Shown here in pieces: positions 40,577 through 52,987 of a stretch of 54,053 bases of DNA (within the stretch, counting starts at the first letter, position 1; each line of letters opens with the position of its first letter). Source of the DNA: Pantoea conspicua (lineage in GTDB: Bacteria; Pseudomonadota; Gammaproteobacteria; Enterobacterales; Enterobacteriaceae); contig NZ_MLFN01000025.1 of assembly GCF_002095315.1 (NCBI RefSeq), forward strand, positions 1 to 54,053. The letters run 5' to 3'. The notes under the pieces are model-generated. The model was not told the origin of the DNA. It did not search any database and saw only the letters and a program-made list of their open reading frames with translations. The position numbers were made by a program, and so were the translations under genes.

Positions 40577-40588
40577 GGTATTGATCAA

Positions 40589-41488
40589 TCAGGCCAGCAG
40601 CGGACACTGCGGCGGCAGGCGACAACTCAGCGCACCGGCCAGTACTTCAATCACGAACTCGCGTCCGGACAGCGGTTCACCGTCAAGGTTAAAGGTCATT
40701 TCATGCGGTGAGCGGATAGTCAGCGACTGCAGCTGGGTGGTGACGATGCCTGGGTTGTCATCATCGCCGGTCAGCGAGTGCAGCAGCGTGGGCAGCAGCT
40801 CCTGGGCAGTCACAATGCTGACATCCAGCCGGCCATCGTTGATCAGCGCCGATGGACAGAGACGCTGTCCGCCGCCCGCCTGGCGGCCATTGCCAATTCC
40901 GATCACCAGCGCATCGCCCTGCCAATGAAAGTCAGGCCCGCTGATTTCACAGGTATCAGGCTTGAGGGCATCCATCCGCATCAGGCCATGAATAAAGTAG
41001 GAGACGCCACCCAGGGCCGATTTCAGTTTTTCCGGCGTTTCGGTGGTGATCCGGGTGCCAAATCCGCCGGTCGCCATATTAATGAAATAGTGGGTCTGAT
41101 TGACCCGCGCCAGATCAATGCTGCTGGCTTTGCCCTGAATGGCCAGCCGCAACGCGGGCTCCATCCCTTCGGGAATGCCAACGCTGGTGGCAAAATCGTT
41201 GGCGGTGCCGAGCGGCAGGATGCCGAGCACCGGACGATGGGCCGCTTCAGAGGCTGCCAGCGCGGTAGCGATCTCATTGATGGTGCCGTCACCGCCGCCA
41301 GCGACTATGGTCTCTGCCTGTAGCGCAATCGCCTCTTTGACATAGCGGTCGCCGTCACCTTTTTCAAAGGTCACGCGCACCGCGATATCAAAACCTTCTT
41401 CACGCAGCGAGCTGATAGCGTCACGCAGATCATCATTGCCTGCGCCTTTTCCATTCAGAATCAGCAGCGTAAGCGATTTTTTATCCAT
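40589..41488 (-). CDS. yegS: Lipid kinase YegS
   Basis: 299 residues, the same length as E. coli YegS, a phosphatidylglycerol kinase of the diacylglycerol/sphingosine kinase family. The nucleotide-binding [14 protein letters not shown] is at about 62-75, and [15 protein letters not shown] at about 93-107 forms the second conserved block; [11 protein letters not shown] is in the C-terminal domain. AAGGAAC precedes the ATG. It is flanked by terminators on both sides and thus is a single-gene unit. Its physiological role is not settled. Confidence 0.96.
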   Translation of the reverse strand: MDKKSLTLLILNGKGAGNDDLRDAISSLREEGFDIAVRVTFEKGDGDRYVKEAIALQAETIVAGGGDGTINEIATALAASEAAHRPVLGILPLGTANDFATSVGIPEGMEPALRLAIQGKASSIDLARVNQTHYFINMATGGFGTRITTETPEKLKSALGGVSYFIHGLMRMDALKPDTCEISGPDFHWQGDALVIGIGNGRQAGGGQRLCPSALINDGRLDVSIVTAQELLPTLLHSLTGDDDNPGIVTTQLQSLTIRSPHEMTFNLDGEPLSGREFVIEVLAGALSCRLPPQCPLLA

Positions 41489-41567
41489 TATCTGTTCCTT
41501 GAAGATCTACAGAGTGAGAGGAGGGTTATAACATAGCTGACCGCTGAAAATTATTGGCGAAAGTGAG

Positions 41568-41604
41568 AAAAAAGAAAACCCGCACGGGGGAGCCGGGCGG
41601 GTGA
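41568..41604 (-). terminator. trhP terminator
   Basis: Read on the gene strand: ACCCGC and GCGGGT pair around a 13-base loop, followed by TTTTCTTTTTT. It lies about 105 bases after the trhP stop and upstream of yegS. Confidence 0.8.
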
Positions 41605-41709
41605 ATGAGGTGGTTCCAGTAATAACCTGCTGATTGTTGTTACTCGTTAGCAGCAGGCGGGACTATAAGGCAGCGCCGCTCAGGGGTCTGTGATCCTGTT
41701 CTAACTTCA

Positions 41710-43092
41710 TCAAAATGTTTCAGTTGGTAAACGATTTGCATGCGGATCGCGCGTGTCCTGACCGTCAGCAAAGTTGCGCAGCAACAGGCCGAAACGCAGA
41801 TCAACCTCCTCCGGCACCCGCAGCCAGACGCGATGCCCGTCACCGGGTGCGACATCGATCGCCTCGCCGCGCGCATTCTGCAGCGCATCCAGCTGACACA
41901 TCAGATTCCCGGCAGGCGTCATGATCTCCAGCTGATCGTGCAGCATGAATTTGTTTTTCACCGCCACTTCTGCCCAGGCATCCCGTCGCTCACCGGTAAA
42001 TTCGCCCACGAACTGCTGACGATCGGAGACTGAAAAGCCCTGCTGATAGTTCTGGTAGCTGTCGTGGGTATGACGACGCAGGAAGCCTTCGGTGTAACCG
42101 CGATGGGCCAGCCCTTCCAGCGTTTCCAGCAGCGATGGATCAAAAGGTTTCCCGGCGGCGGCATCGTCAATCGCCCGACGATAGACCTGCGCGGTGCGGG
42201 CGCAGTAATAGTAAGATTTAGTGCGGCCTTCGATCTTCAGCGAGTGGACGCCCATCTGACTGAGGCGCTCAACGTGTGCCACCGCGCGCAGATCTTTGGA
42301 GTTCATGATGTAGGTGCCGTGCTCATCTTCAAAGGCGCTCATCACCTCGCCCGGCTTCATCTTCTCTTCCAGCAGAAAGACTTTGTCGGTTGGCTGCCCC
42401 ACGCCGAGTGTCGGCGTGACATCCTGCACCGGGATCGGCTGGTGGATACCGACGATGTTGCCCACCTCATCCTGCTGACCTTCGGCCACCTTATACTCCC
42501 AGCGGCAGGCGTTGGTGCAGGTGCCCTGATTGGGATCGCGTTTATTCATGTAACCGGAGAGCAGGCAGCGGCCGGAATAGGCCATGCAGAGCGCGCCGTG
42601 AACAAACACTTCCAGCTCCATCTCCGGTACCTGCTGGCGGATTTCGGCAATCTCTTCCAGCGACAGTTCGCGAGACAGAATCACCCGGCTCAGCCCCATC
42701 TGCTGCCAGAACTTTACCGTCGCCCAGTTAACCGCATTCGCCTGCACCGACAGATGAATCGGCATCTGGGGAAAGGCTTCCCGCACCAGCATGATCAGGC
42801 CTGGATCGGACATAATCAGCGCATCAGGCTGCATCGCCACTACCGGCGTTAAATCACGAATAAAGGTTTTCAGTTTGGCGTTATGCGGCGCAATGTTGAC
42901 CACCACATAGAACTTTTTGCCTAGCGCGTGCGCTTCATCGATCCCTTTGGCGAGGTTTTCGTGGGTAAATTCATTGTTGCGCACCCGCAGGCTGTAGCGT
43001 GGCTGGCCAGCATAGACCGCATCGGCACCATAGGCGAAGGCGTAGCGCATGTTTTTCAGCGTGCCGGCAGGGGAAAGCAGTTCGGGTTTCAT
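41710..43092 (-). CDS. trhP: tRNA 5-hydroxyuridine modification protein TrhP (U32 peptidase family)
   Basis: 460 residues (E. coli YegQ/TrhP 453). Needed for prephenate-dependent hydroxylation of uridine 34 in some tRNAs. The U32 family signature EVFVHGALCMAYSGRCLLSG (about 165-184) is followed by CTNACRWEY, supplying the cysteines for an Fe-S cluster. N-terminal MKPELLSPAGTLKNMRYAFA is typical. It lies beside baeR as in E. coli, where yegP and yegQ follow baeR. It is a separate unit with its own upstream region of 126 bases. Confidence 0.94.
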   Translation of the reverse strand: MKPELLSPAGTLKNMRYAFAYGADAVYAGQPRYSLRVRNNEFTHENLAKGIDEAHALGKKFYVVVNIAPHNAKLKTFIRDLTPVVAMQPDALIMSDPGLIMLVREAFPQMPIHLSVQANAVNWATVKFWQQMGLSRVILSRELSLEEIAEIRQQVPEMELEVFVHGALCMAYSGRCLLSGYMNKRDPNQGTCTNACRWEYKVAEGQQDEVGNIVGIHQPIPVQDVTPTLGVGQPTDKVFLLEEKMKPGEVMSAFEDEHGTYIMNSKDLRAVAHVERLSQMGVHSLKIEGRTKSYYYCARTAQVYRRAIDDAAAGKPFDPSLLETLEGLAHRGYTEGFLRRHTHDSYQNYQQGFSVSDRQQFVGEFTGERRDAWAEVAVKNKFMLHDQLEIMTPAGNLMCQLDALQNARGEAIDVAPGDGHRVWLRVPEEVDLRFGLLLRNFADGQDTRDPHANRLPTETF

Positions 43093-43218
43093 CGGGTTCT
43101 CACTGATGTCAGGTCAGTATGCCGCCTCAGGCGACAGCGGCAGGGCCGGTCAGAGGCCCTGCTAAAGGTGCGGAATTGTAGGCAGTGAGAAAACGGAAGT
43201 AAATTGATCGGGATCAAA

Positions 43219-43926
43219 CTAGATCAAATGACAGACGTCGGCTTCCCAGCGATAGCCCATGCCGTAGACGGCGCGGATAAAAGGTTGTTCGCTATCAAGG
43301 CTTTCCAGCTTGCGGCGCAGATTTTTGATATGGCTGTCAATGGTCCGATCGGTGACCACACGGTAGTCGTCATACAGATGGTTGAGCAGTTGCTCACGCG
43401 AAAACACTTTGCCAGGCTCCAGCGACAGCGTTTTCAGCAGGCGAAACTCTGCCGGGGTCAAATCCAGCGGCCGATCGCGCCAGCTGGCAACAAAGCGGCC
43501 TTCATCTATCGTCAGCAGCGAGCTGTTCTGCACCTCTTCGGCACTGCGTTTCACCCGGCGGAGAATGGTTTTCACCCTGGCCACCACTTCGCGCGGGCTG
43601 AATGGCTTGCAGATATAGTCATCGGCGCCAATCTCCAGCCCAAGCAGTCGATCGATCTCTTCGGTGCGAGCGGTCACCATGATGATCGGCAGTTCAGAGT
43701 GGCGGCGGATTTCGCGGCACAGCGTCAGTCCATCAGTGCCGGGCAGCATCAAATCCAGCAGCATCAGGTCGGGCGGTGACTGGCGTACGTAATCCAGCAC
43801 CGCATTGCCATCGGCAATATGGTGGGTGCGGTAATTGGAGGCGTGCAGATAATCGATCATCAGCTGCGCCAGTTTTGGCTCATCTTCGACCACCAGAATT
43901 AAAGGGTCGTGGTTTGGCTGGCTCAT
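43219..43926 (-). CDS. baeR: Envelope stress response regulator BaeR
   Basis: OmpR/PhoB-type response regulator, 235 residues. The receiver domain (1-120) has the acidic pair VVEDEPKL, the phosphorylation aspartate in [14 protein letters not shown] (about 57) and the conserved lysine in [12 protein letters not shown] (about 107); the DNA-binding winged helix occupies about 135-230 with [12 protein letters not shown] and [15 protein letters not shown]. It activates mdtABCD, spy and its own operon in response to envelope damage, indole and toxic compounds. It begins six bases after the baeS stop and is the last gene of the mdt-bae operon. Confidence 0.96.
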   Translation of the reverse strand: MSQPNHDPLILVVEDEPKLAQLMIDYLHASNYRTHHIADGNAVLDYVRQSPPDLMLLDLMLPGTDGLTLCREIRRHSELPIIMVTARTEEIDRLLGLEIGADDYICKPFSPREVVARVKTILRRVKRSAEEVQNSSLLTIDEGRFVASWRDRPLDLTPAEFRLLKTLSLEPGKVFSREQLLNHLYDDYRVVTDRTIDSHIKNLRRKLESLDSEQPFIRAVYGMGYRWEADVCHLI

Positions 43927-43932
43927 AAGCAG

Positions 43933-45321
43933 TTACACAGAGGGAACGTAGCGCAAGTGTAGCGCGATTTTCAGTCCACCTAAATCAGAGTGCTCTGCAG
44001 AGATGTTACCACCGTGCGCATCAACGATGTTTTTACAGATCGCCAGGCCGAGTCCCGACCCGCCGCTGGCCCGGTTACGCGAGCCTTCGGTACGGAAGAA
44101 GCGTTCGAAAATCTGCGTCTGGTGTTCTCCGTCGACGCCGGGCGCACTGTCTTCCAGATCGATACGCCAGTAAGGGGCTTCATACCACAATTTCACCTCG
44201 ACCCGGCCCCCGCTGTCGGTATAGCGCAGGCTGTTTTCCAGCAGGTTGGTGAACAGCTGCATCAGTCGATCAGGATCGCCAAAGAACGGGGCTTCATCTG
44301 GTAATTGCAGCTTCAGGGTTAAGCCATAGGCGCGGTAGCGTTCCGCAAAGCTGCCAGCGGTCACCTCCAGCAACTGCACCAGATCGGTCGCCTGCTTACG
44401 GTAGGCGAGGGCGCCCTCATCAGAAAGGGAAAGCTGATGCAGATCGTCCACCAGCTTGGTCAGCACCACGACTTCACTCTGCAGCGAGGCGATTGCCTCC
44501 GGCGTAATTTTACGCACACCATCCTGCATCGCCTCCAGCTCGCCGCGCAAAATGGCCAGCGGGGTACGCAACTCGTGCGAGATGTCCGCCATAAAGGCGC
44601 GGCGCATGCTTTCGTTTTTTTCCAGCGAGCTGGCCAGCAGGTTGAAGTCGCCGGCCAGCTGTCCCAGTTCATCCTGGCTGCCAACCTCAACCCGGGTGGC
44701 AAAATTACCGGCCGCCAGATGATGGGTACCATCAACCAGCCGTTTGACCGGTGCCAGCAGGCCGCGCGCCATCAGCCAGGTGGCCAGCGCTGCCAGCAGC
44801 GTGGACAACGCGACGATATACCAGCTGGTACGCCGCTGCTGTTGATCAAAATTGATGTCGGTGCTGCGCGTCAGCCGTTCCGGCGGCGAGCCAATCACCC
44901 AGCCGACCACTTTGCCGTTGCTGGTGGTGATATTACGCCGCGATCCCTCTGGCGGCACCGGCGAGCGCGGGCCGACCATCACTTTATATTGCTGGTCAAG
45001 GATCCAGAACTGGGTACGCCAGCCGTGTGGCGGCAGCTGATTATTGCTGTCGGGATTCTGCTCCAGCGACCGCAGAATATTAAACACCAGCCGATCGTTG
45101 TGGCGCAGGAAATCCCAGTTGCCGTGCTGCTCATACTGATCGGCCAGCGCGTCACCGAGCATGCTTAACCGTTGTTCGTTGCCGCGCTTGATGTAATCAA
45201 CAAAGCCGTGTTCAAAGCTCAGGCGCACGCCCCAGTGCATGGTGATTAATACCAGCATGCAGGTCGAGAAAATCGCCATAAACAGCTTGGCGCCAATGCC
45301 GATGCGCAGGTTAACTCTCAT
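43933..45321 (-). CDS. baeS: Envelope stress sensor histidine kinase BaeS
   Basis: Inner-membrane sensor kinase, 462 residues. Two membrane helices (about 10-30 and 165-185) flank a periplasmic sensing domain, then a HAMP linker ([20 protein letters not shown]), the HisKA dimerisation helix with phosphoacceptor [13 protein letters not shown] (His about 251) and the ATPase N-box [10 protein letters not shown] and G-box [14 protein letters not shown]. It phosphorylates BaeR on envelope stress. It overlaps the end of mdtD by four bases (ATGA), indicating coupled translation. Confidence 0.96.
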   Translation of the reverse strand: MRVNLRIGIGAKLFMAIFSTCMLVLITMHWGVRLSFEHGFVDYIKRGNEQRLSMLGDALADQYEQHGNWDFLRHNDRLVFNILRSLEQNPDSNNQLPPHGWRTQFWILDQQYKVMVGPRSPVPPEGSRRNITTSNGKVVGWVIGSPPERLTRSTDINFDQQQRRTSWYIVALSTLLAALATWLMARGLLAPVKRLVDGTHHLAAGNFATRVEVGSQDELGQLAGDFNLLASSLEKNESMRRAFMADISHELRTPLAILRGELEAMQDGVRKITPEAIASLQSEVVVLTKLVDDLHQLSLSDEGALAYRKQATDLVQLLEVTAGSFAERYRAYGLTLKLQLPDEAPFFGDPDRLMQLFTNLLENSLRYTDSGGRVEVKLWYEAPYWRIDLEDSAPGVDGEHQTQIFERFFRTEGSRNRASGGSGLGLAICKNIVDAHGGNISAEHSDLGGLKIALHLRYVPSV

Positions 45322-46724
45322 GACTTTCTCCGGCGTCGTAAGTCGACGTTTTTACTGACCTGCTGCGGCACGCGCCAGAACACCAGCGCTGGCAGGATAA
45401 TAATCAAGGACATGCACAGGTAGGCATAAATAAACATCTGATGTTCTGCACTGCTGTCGCTGGCACCATCCTGAGCAAAGGCACCCAGCAGTAAACCCGC
45501 CACGGTGACACCGATACTCATCGACAGCTGCATAATCATCGACAGCAAGCTATTACCGCTGGAGGCGAGTTCATCGGGCAGCTCTTTCAGCGTCAGGGTA
45601 TTCATTGAAGAGAAGCGGATGGCGTTGACCATGCCCTGCAGAAACAGCACCAGCGGCAGCAGCCAGACCCAGCCCAGTATCGCCACCAGCGGAAACAGCA
45701 CCACCACCAGTGCCAGCGCAATGGTCGACACCACCAGCACGTTGCGATAGCCGAACAGGTTTACGATGCGCACCACGATGCGCTTCATCCCCATATTGCC
45801 CAGCACCATCGGGATCATCATCAGCCCGGCGTGAAACGGACTGTAGCCCATGCCGACCTGCAGAAAAATCGGCGTCATAAACGGCAGCATGCCGCTGCCG
45901 ATGCGGCCGGTAAAGCTGCCGAGCAGGCCAATCGAGTAGATGCGGTTATCAAACAGTTTCAGGCTGAACAGCGCATTGTCATTGCTGCGCGCATGCATCA
46001 GATAGAACAACAGTGAGAATATCCCGACCAGGATCATCGCGCCGAGCAGTAACGGCGAGCCGCCGCTGCTGCGCTGACCATCCAGCGCCAGGGTTAAGGT
46101 CGCCATACCCACCGCCAGCAGGATAAAGCCGCTGAGGTCAAACCGTCGGGTTTGCATCGCATAGTTCGGCATCAGCATCAGGGTCGCGACGGCACCCGCA
46201 ATACCGACCGGAATGTTGATCAGGAAAATCCAGTGCCAGCTGGCGTACTCCACCAGCACACCGCCCAGCGCTGGCCCCAGCAGCGGACCGATCTGACCCG
46301 GCAGCGTCACAAAGGTCATTGCCGACATATACTGCTCACGCGGCACGATTTTCATCACCGTCAGACGCCCGACCGGTACCATCATCGCGCCGCCAATGCC
46401 CTGAACCACCCGCGACATCACCAGTTGGTCAAGTGTGGTGGAGAGGGCGCACAGCAGTGAGCCGAGGCTGAACAACACAATGGCGCTGAAGAAAATATTG
46501 CGTACCCCGAAGCGGTCGGCCAGCCAGCCGCTGACCGGCAGCATTACCGCTACCGTCAGCACGTAATAAACAATCACCGAGTGCATATGCAGTGGACTGA
46601 CGCCCAGATCGTGCGCCATCGCCGGAATGGCGGTATTAACAATGGTGGTATCCAGCGTCTGCATAAAGAAGCCGATCGCCACTATCCATAATTGCCAGCG
46701 GACATTTGCGCTCTGTGTGTTCAT
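45318..46724 (-). CDS. mdtD: MdtD, DHA2-type MFS transporter
   Basis: 468-residue inner-membrane protein, about fourteen helices, DHA2 drug:proton antiporter family. Conserved: [18 protein letters not shown] in helix 1, [15 protein letters not shown] in the first loop, [20 protein letters not shown] (motif B/C), [18 protein letters not shown]. In E. coli it is part of the mdtABCD operon but not needed for MdtABC-dependent resistance, and it has been described as an iron-citrate exporter (IceT). It begins 70 bases after mdtC and overlaps baeS. Confidence 0.93.
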   Translation of the reverse strand: MNTQSANVRWQLWIVAIGFFMQTLDTTIVNTAIPAMAHDLGVSPLHMHSVIVYYVLTVAVMLPVSGWLADRFGVRNIFFSAIVLFSLGSLLCALSTTLDQLVMSRVVQGIGGAMMVPVGRLTVMKIVPREQYMSAMTFVTLPGQIGPLLGPALGGVLVEYASWHWIFLINIPVGIAGAVATLMLMPNYAMQTRRFDLSGFILLAVGMATLTLALDGQRSSGGSPLLLGAMILVGIFSLLFYLMHARSNDNALFSLKLFDNRIYSIGLLGSFTGRIGSGMLPFMTPIFLQVGMGYSPFHAGLMMIPMVLGNMGMKRIVVRIVNLFGYRNVLVVSTIALALVVVLFPLVAILGWVWLLPLVLFLQGMVNAIRFSSMNTLTLKELPDELASSGNSLLSMIMQLSMSIGVTVAGLLLGAFAQDGASDSSAEHQMFIYAYLCMSLIIILPALVFWRVPQQVSKNVDLRRRRKS

Positions 46725-46794
46725 CGTTCAGCCCCGAAAATCACGTCACTTCGCTCTGTTCACCCCGCGCGACGCTGCTGCGTCGCACACCCCG

Positions 46795-49700
46795 TTATTG
46801 CTGCTGCGCTGTGACCAGCGGACGTTTTTTACGCCGCAGTTTATCCATCATCAAATAGACCACTGGCGTGGTGTAGAGCGTCAGCAACTGGCTCATTACC
46901 AGACCACCGGCAATGGTAATGCCGAGCGGCTGGCGCAATTCCGCGCCGTCACCGCTGGTCAGCACCAGTGGCAGCGCACCAAACAGCGCCGCCAGCGTGG
47001 TCATCAGAATCGGCCGGAAGCGCAGCAGACAGGCCTGAAAAATCGCATCGTGCGCGCTGAGCTGGCCGTTGCGTTGCGCCTCAAGGGCGAAATCTACCAT
47101 CATGATAGCGTTCTTTTTCACGATGCCGATCAGCAGTAAAATCCCGATCAGCGCAATCAGGCTGAACGGGGTATCGAACAGTTCCAGCGCCAGCAGCGCG
47201 CCGACCCCGGCCGATGGCAGCGTCGACAGAATGGTCAGCGGATGAACATAGCTCTCATACAGAATCCCCAGCACGATATAGACCGCGCCAATCGCCGCCA
47301 GCATCAGCCAGAGCTGACTGCTCTGCGACTGCTGAAACACCTGAGCGGTACCGGCAAAGCTGCCGCGCACGCTGGAGGGGACACCAAGCGCGGTCATGGT
47401 GCGATCGATCGCTTCGGATGCCTGCGACAGCGATACCCCTTCCGGCAGGTTAAACGAGATGGTCGATGCTGCCGAGAGCCCTTCATGGTTAACCGACAGT
47501 GGGGCGTTGGCCGGTTGCCACTTCGCAAACCACGACAGCGGAATCGCTTTGCCTTCGCTGTTGATGACAAACATCTGCGACAGGGCGCTGATGTCCTGGG
47601 TGTAGCGCGGATCGACCTCCATCACCACTTTGTACTGATTCAGTGGCTGATAGATGGTGGAGATCTGACGCTGACCAAAGGCGTTGTTCAGCAGGGCGTT
47701 AGCGTCAGAGACGCTGATGCCAAGCCGTGCCATGCTTTCACGATCGTAGGTCAGGTCCATCTCACTGCCTTTATCCTGCTGATCGGAGTTGACGTCCGCC
47801 AGCTGCGGCAGGGCGGCGAAGGCCTGACGGATTTTGGGCTCCCAGGTCCGCAGGTCATTGAGATCGTCCGACAGCAGCGAATACTGATAGCTGGCATTCG
47901 ACTCCCGTCCTCCGACGCGCAGATCCTGCACCGCATTCAGGTAGAGGTTAGCGCCTGGCTCCTTCGCCAGTTTGATCCGCAGGCGGGCGATCACCTCCTG
48001 GGCGCTCTCTTTACGCTCGGAGAGCGGTTTCAGCGAGATAAACATTGAGCCACTGTTGGTGCGCATCCCGCCGGTAAAGCCGACCACACTTTCGACGGCC
48101 GGATCGGCACCGACGATCTCCATAAAATCCTGCAGCTTGCTGCGCATCGCCTGGAACGAAATGCTCTGATCTGCCGAGATAAAGCCGGAGAGCCGGCCGG
48201 TATCCTGTTCAGGCATAAAGGTTTTCGGAATGCTGATAAACAGCCAGATGGTCAGGCCGATGGTGGACAAAAACAGCAGCAGTACCCAGCGGGCATGGTT
48301 CAGCACCACGCTCAGCGATCGGCCATAGCCCTGCTGGATCGCCAGCAGTAGCCGGCCTGAGCCATGCCGTCGTGGCTGGCTGCCCGGCGCAGTGGGTTTC
48401 AGCAGATACGCACACATCATCGGCGTCAGGGTAACCGAGATAAACAGCGAAATCACGATCGCGACCGACAGGGTGACGGCAAACTCGGCGAAGAAGCGGC
48501 CAATCAGCCCGCCAATCATCAGCAGCGGCAGGAAGACCGCAATCAGCGACAGACTCATTGAGAGCACGGTAAAGCCGACTTCACGTACCCCTTTCAGCGC
48601 CGCGGGCAGCGGTTTCATTCCCGCCTCGACGTGGCGGGCGATGTTCTCCAGCACCACAATCGCATCATCCACCACAAAGCCGGTGGCGATGGTCAGCGCC
48701 ATCAGCGACAGGTTATTCAGACTGAAGCCGCACAGATACATCGCGGCGAAGGTGCCAATCAGCGAAACCGGCACCGCAACAGCGGGGATCAGCGTGGCGC
48801 GACCGGAACGTAAAAAGGCGAACACCACCAGAATCACCAGCCCGACGGCAATCACCAGCGATTGCTCTACTTCATGCAGTGAAGCGCGAATGGTCGGCGA
48901 GCGATCCTGCGCAATCTGCAGATCGATAGCGGCCGGGATCACCTCGTGCAGCAGCGGCAGTTCGGCACGGATGCGATCGACGGTATCGATGACGTTAGCT
49001 TCGGGAGTTTTGCGAATCAGCAGCAGCACCGCCGGTTTACCGCGCGACATCCCGGCGTTGCGCACGTCCTGAACCGAATCCTCGACTGTCGCCACGTCCG
49101 ACAGCCTGACCGCCGCGCCGTTGTTGTAGTGCACCACCAGCGGCTGATACTCACTGGCGGTCTGCAGCGCGTCATTGGTACGCAACTGCCAGCGCTGCTG
49201 CGAATCATCCAGTGCGCCCTGCGGCCGCCGCTGGTTGGCATTGCTGATGGCGGTGCGCACCGCATCCAGCGACACACCCTGATTAAACAGCGCCTGGGGA
49301 TTAAGCGCCACACGTACCGCAGGCAGCGAACTGCCGCCCACGGTGACATCGCCCACGCCCTCAATCTGTGACAGCTTCTGCGCCAGCTGGGTCGAGGCGT
49401 AGTCATACAGCTGACCCGGATTGTAGCTGTCCGAGGTCAGCGTCATGATCATGATCGGCGCATCAGAAGGGTTTACTTTGCGCCAGGTCGGACGCGACGG
49501 CATCCCGGTCGGCAGCAGGCTCTGCGCGGCATTAATCGCCGCCTGCACATCACGCGCCGCGCCGTTGATATCCCGATCAAAATCGAACACCAGGATAATG
49601 CGGGTGCTGCCCAGCGAGCTGGTTGAGGTCATTTCACTGACCCCGGCGATGCGGCCCAGCGAACGCTCCAGCGGCGTGGCGATCGACGAGGCCATGATCT

Positions 49701-49869
49701 CCGGCGCAGCGCCGGGCAGTGAGGCTGAGATGACGATCACCGGGAAATCAACCTGCGGCAGCGGGGCGACCGGCAGCAGGCGAAACCCGAGAATGCCGGC
49801 CAGCGCAATCGCCAGCGTCAGCAGGGTAGTAGCAACCGGCCGATGGATAAACAGCGCAAAGAACTTCAC
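46795..49869 (-). CDS. mdtC: Multidrug efflux RND transporter subunit MdtC
   Basis: RND inner-membrane pump subunit, 1024 residues (E. coli 1025), twelve helices with two large periplasmic loops. N-terminal [20 protein letters not shown], proton-relay acidic pair in [18 protein letters not shown] (helix 4, about 400), and [20 protein letters not shown] near residue 930. It forms a heterotrimer with two MdtB subunits and works with MdtA and TolC to export bile salts, novobiocin and other compounds. Its ATG overlaps the mdtB stop (ATGA). Confidence 0.97.
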   Translation of the reverse strand: MKFFALFIHRPVATTLLTLAIALAGILGFRLLPVAPLPQVDFPVIVISASLPGAAPEIMASSIATPLERSLGRIAGVSEMTSTSSLGSTRIILVFDFDRDINGAARDVQAAINAAQSLLPTGMPSRPTWRKVNPSDAPIMIMTLTSDSYNPGQLYDYASTQLAQKLSQIEGVGDVTVGGSSLPAVRVALNPQALFNQGVSLDAVRTAISNANQRRPQGALDDSQQRWQLRTNDALQTASEYQPLVVHYNNGAAVRLSDVATVEDSVQDVRNAGMSRGKPAVLLLIRKTPEANVIDTVDRIRAELPLLHEVIPAAIDLQIAQDRSPTIRASLHEVEQSLVIAVGLVILVVFAFLRSGRATLIPAVAVPVSLIGTFAAMYLCGFSLNNLSLMALTIATGFVVDDAIVVLENIARHVEAGMKPLPAALKGVREVGFTVLSMSLSLIAVFLPLLMIGGLIGRFFAEFAVTLSVAIVISLFISVTLTPMMCAYLLKPTAPGSQPRRHGSGRLLLAIQQGYGRSLSVVLNHARWVLLLFLSTIGLTIWLFISIPKTFMPEQDTGRLSGFISADQSISFQAMRSKLQDFMEIVGADPAVESVVGFTGGMRTNSGSMFISLKPLSERKESAQEVIARLRIKLAKEPGANLYLNAVQDLRVGGRESNASYQYSLLSDDLNDLRTWEPKIRQAFAALPQLADVNSDQQDKGSEMDLTYDRESMARLGISVSDANALLNNAFGQRQISTIYQPLNQYKVVMEVDPRYTQDISALSQMFVINSEGKAIPLSWFAKWQPANAPLSVNHEGLSAASTISFNLPEGVSLSQASEAIDRTMTALGVPSSVRGSFAGTAQVFQQSQSSQLWLMLAAIGAVYIVLGILYESYVHPLTILSTLPSAGVGALLALELFDTPFSLIALIGILLLIGIVKKNAIMMVDFALEAQRNGQLSAHDAIFQACLLRFRPILMTTLAALFGALPLVLTSGDGAELRQPLGITIAGGLVMSQLLTLYTTPVVYLMMDKLRRKKRPLVTAQQQ

Positions 49870-52800
49870 TCTGCGGCCTCCGTGCGGCCAAAGCGACGGC
49901 GGGTCGCCAGCGCCAGCCGATCAAACAGCAGGTAGATCACCGGCGTGGTAAACAGGGTCAGAACCTGACTGACAATCAGCCCGCCGACCATCGCAATCCC
50001 CAGCGGATGACGCAGTTCCGCGCCAACGCCGGTACTGAGCATCAGCGGTAAGGCGCCCAGCAGCGCCGCCAGGGTGGTCATCAGAATCGGCCGGAAACGC
50101 AGCAGGCAGGCCTGATAAATCGCATCGTAAGGCCGCATCCCCTGTTCACGTTCGGCCGCCAGCGCGAAGTCGATCATCATGATGGCGTTCTTTTTCACAA
50201 TACCGATCAGCAGAATGATGCCGATGATCGCCACAATATCCAGCTCGTTGCCACTGAGCATCAGCGCCAGCAGCGCCCCGACGCCAGCGGTCGGCAGCGT
50301 CGACAGGATAGTGATTGGATGGATAAAGCTCTCATACAGCACCCCGAGCACGATGTACATCGCCACGATGGCCGCCACAATCAGCCAGACGGTGCTGCTT
50401 AGCGCCGCTTCAAACGCCAGCGTGCTGCCCTGGAACTGGGTCATCATGTCGGCTGGCATACCGAGCTGCGCTTCCGCCTGCGACACCGCGTTGACCGCAT
50501 CCTCCAGCGAATAGCCGTCAGCCACGTTGAACGAGAAGGTAGCTGACGGGAACTGGTCGAGATGGTTAATGCTGAGCGGCGTATAACGCTGCTCAATCCG
50601 GGCGAAGGTGCTTAGCGGCACGCTGCCGCCGTCGCTGCTGGCCAGACGAATGCCGTCCAGACTTTGCAGGCCGGGCGTGGCGCGGTTGTCCTGCTCCAGC
50701 ACCACGCGATACTGATTGGCCTGGGTGTAAATGGTGGAGATCAGTCGCTGGCCAAAGGCGTTATACAGTGCGTTATCCACGTCAGCCATGCTGATGCCCA
50801 GCCGGCTGGCGCTGGCACGATCGACATTGATATAGGCTTCCAGCCCCTGATCCTGCCAGTCGCTGCTGACGTCCCGCAGTTGCGGCAGGGTGTTGAGCTC
50901 GGCCAGCAGCGCAGGCACCCAGGTGGAGAGCGACGCCAGCGAGCCCGACTGCAGCGTAAACTGATACGGCGTGCGACTCGCCTGAGTATCGATGGTGAGA
51001 TCCTGCACCGCCTGCAGCCATAACTGTACGCCCGGGATCTGACTGACCTGCTGTTGCAGCCGTTGCTGAATCACCGGAATCCGGTCTTCACGCTGGTCGA
51101 GTGGCTTGAGGTTAATTTGCAATCGTGCGCTGTTCAGCGCGGCGTTGGTGCCGTCGACGCCGACAAACGAGGTCATGCTCTGCACTGCCGGATCCTTCAT
51201 GATAATCGAGGCGACGTCGCGGGTACGCTCGGCCATGCTGGCGTAGGAGACCGACTGCGGTGCCTGCAGCGTACCCTGAATAATGCTGTTGTCCTGCTGC
51301 GGGAAGAAGCCTTTTGGGATCATCATCCACAGCAGCAGCGTCAGTACCAGAGTGCTGAGCGCCACCGATAAGGTCAGCCACGGATGATTAAGCACCCGGC
51401 GCAAACCGCGGCCGTAGACGGCAATAATGCGATCAAACATCGCTTCGCTGGCGCGTGAGAAACGGTTCTGCTTACGCAGCGACTCGGCGCTCAGCATCCG
51501 GGCGCACATCATTGGCGTCAGGGTCAGTGAGACCACCGCTGAAATCAGAATCGCCACCGCCAGCGTCACGGCAAACTCGCGGAACAGACGTCCAATCACA
51601 TCGCCCATAAACAGCAGCGGGATTAATACCGCAATCAGCGAGAAGGTCAGCGAGATGATGGTAAAACCGATTTCGCCTGCGCCTTTCAGCGCCGCGGTCA
51701 GCGGTTTTTCCCCTTTTTCGATGTAGCGGGAGATGTTCTCAATCACCACAATCGCGTCATCGACCACAAAGCCGGTGGCGATGGTCAGCGCCATCAGCGT
51801 CAGGTTGTTGATCGAGAAGCCGAGAAAGTACATTGCCGCAAACGTGCCGATCAGCGACAGCGGTACCGCTACCGCCGGGATCAGTGTGGCAGGCACGTTG
51901 CGCAGGAACAGATAGATGATCATCACCACCAGCGCCATCGCCAGCATCAGCTCATACTGGGTATCGTTCACTGACGCGCGAATATTGGTGGTGCGATCGG
52001 TCAGCAGTTTAACCGAGACCGATTTTGGCAGCGCCGCCGTCAGCGCCGGCAGCATGGCGCGGATGTTATCGGCGGTGGCAATAATATTGGCACCCGGCTG
52101 ACGCTGTACGTTGAGTACAATCGCGGCGTCGCGGTTGGCCCAGGCTCCCAGCCAGCTATTCTCCGCACCCTGCTCAATGGTGGCGACATCACCCAGCCGC
52201 ACCGGTGCGCCATTGTTGTAGCTGATGATCAGCTGGCGGTAATCTTCTGCCGACTTCATCTGATCGTTGGCCGACAGGGTAATCGAGCGCGCTGGCCCAT
52301 CCAGACTGCCTTTGGCCGAATTGACGTTGGCGTTACTGATGGCGGTGCGCACCGTCTCGCTGGTCAGGCCCAGCGCCGCCAGCGCCTGGGCGTTCATTTT
52401 GACCCGCACCGCGGGCCGCTGACCGCCGGACAACGTCACCAGGCCCACACCGCTGACCTGGGAAATTTTCTGTGCCACCCGGGTTTCCACCATGTCCTGC
52501 ACCTGGGTCAGCGGCATACTGCTGGTGGTAACGGCCAGCGTCATGATTGGCGGATCGGCCGGGTTCACTTTACTGTAGACCGGCGGGTTAGGCAGATCGT
52601 CAGGCAACAGGTTGGTGGCGGAGTTAATCGCCGCCTGCACTTCCTGCTCCGCCACGTCGAGCGGCAGACTGAGCTGGAACTGCAGCGTCACCACCGATGC
52701 GCCGCCTGAACTCTGCGATGCCATCTGCTTCAGGCCCGACATCTGGCCGAACTGACGCTCCAGTGGCGCGGTAATCGACGAGGTGACGACATCCGGCTGG

Positions 52801-52987
52801 CGCCGGGATAGAGTGTGACTACCTGAATCGTCGGGTAATCGACTTCCGGCAGCGCTGAGACCGGCAGAAAGCGGTAACCCAGCACGCCCGCCAGCAGAAT
52901 GGCAATCATCAACAGCGTGGTGGCCACCGGACGCAGAATAAACTGGCGTGACGGTCCACCGCTGTGATCGGGAGGCATCACCTGCAT
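49866..52987 (-). CDS. mdtB: Multidrug efflux RND transporter subunit MdtB, frameshifted
   Basis: RND pump subunit, restored length 1040 residues, exactly the E. coli value. The start [20 protein letters not shown] is at 52987, with its ATG overlapping the mdtA stop (TAATG). The frame breaks at 52795-52796: the first frame reads [10 protein letters not shown] and soon stops, while [20 protein letters not shown] continues in the other. One missing base in a CCC run (AGCCCGG seen as AGCCGG) explains it. The remainder is intact with [20 protein letters not shown] in helix 4 and [20 protein letters not shown]. The open frame extends beyond the true start to 53057, but that part overlaps mdtA and has no homology. 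Confidence 0.94.
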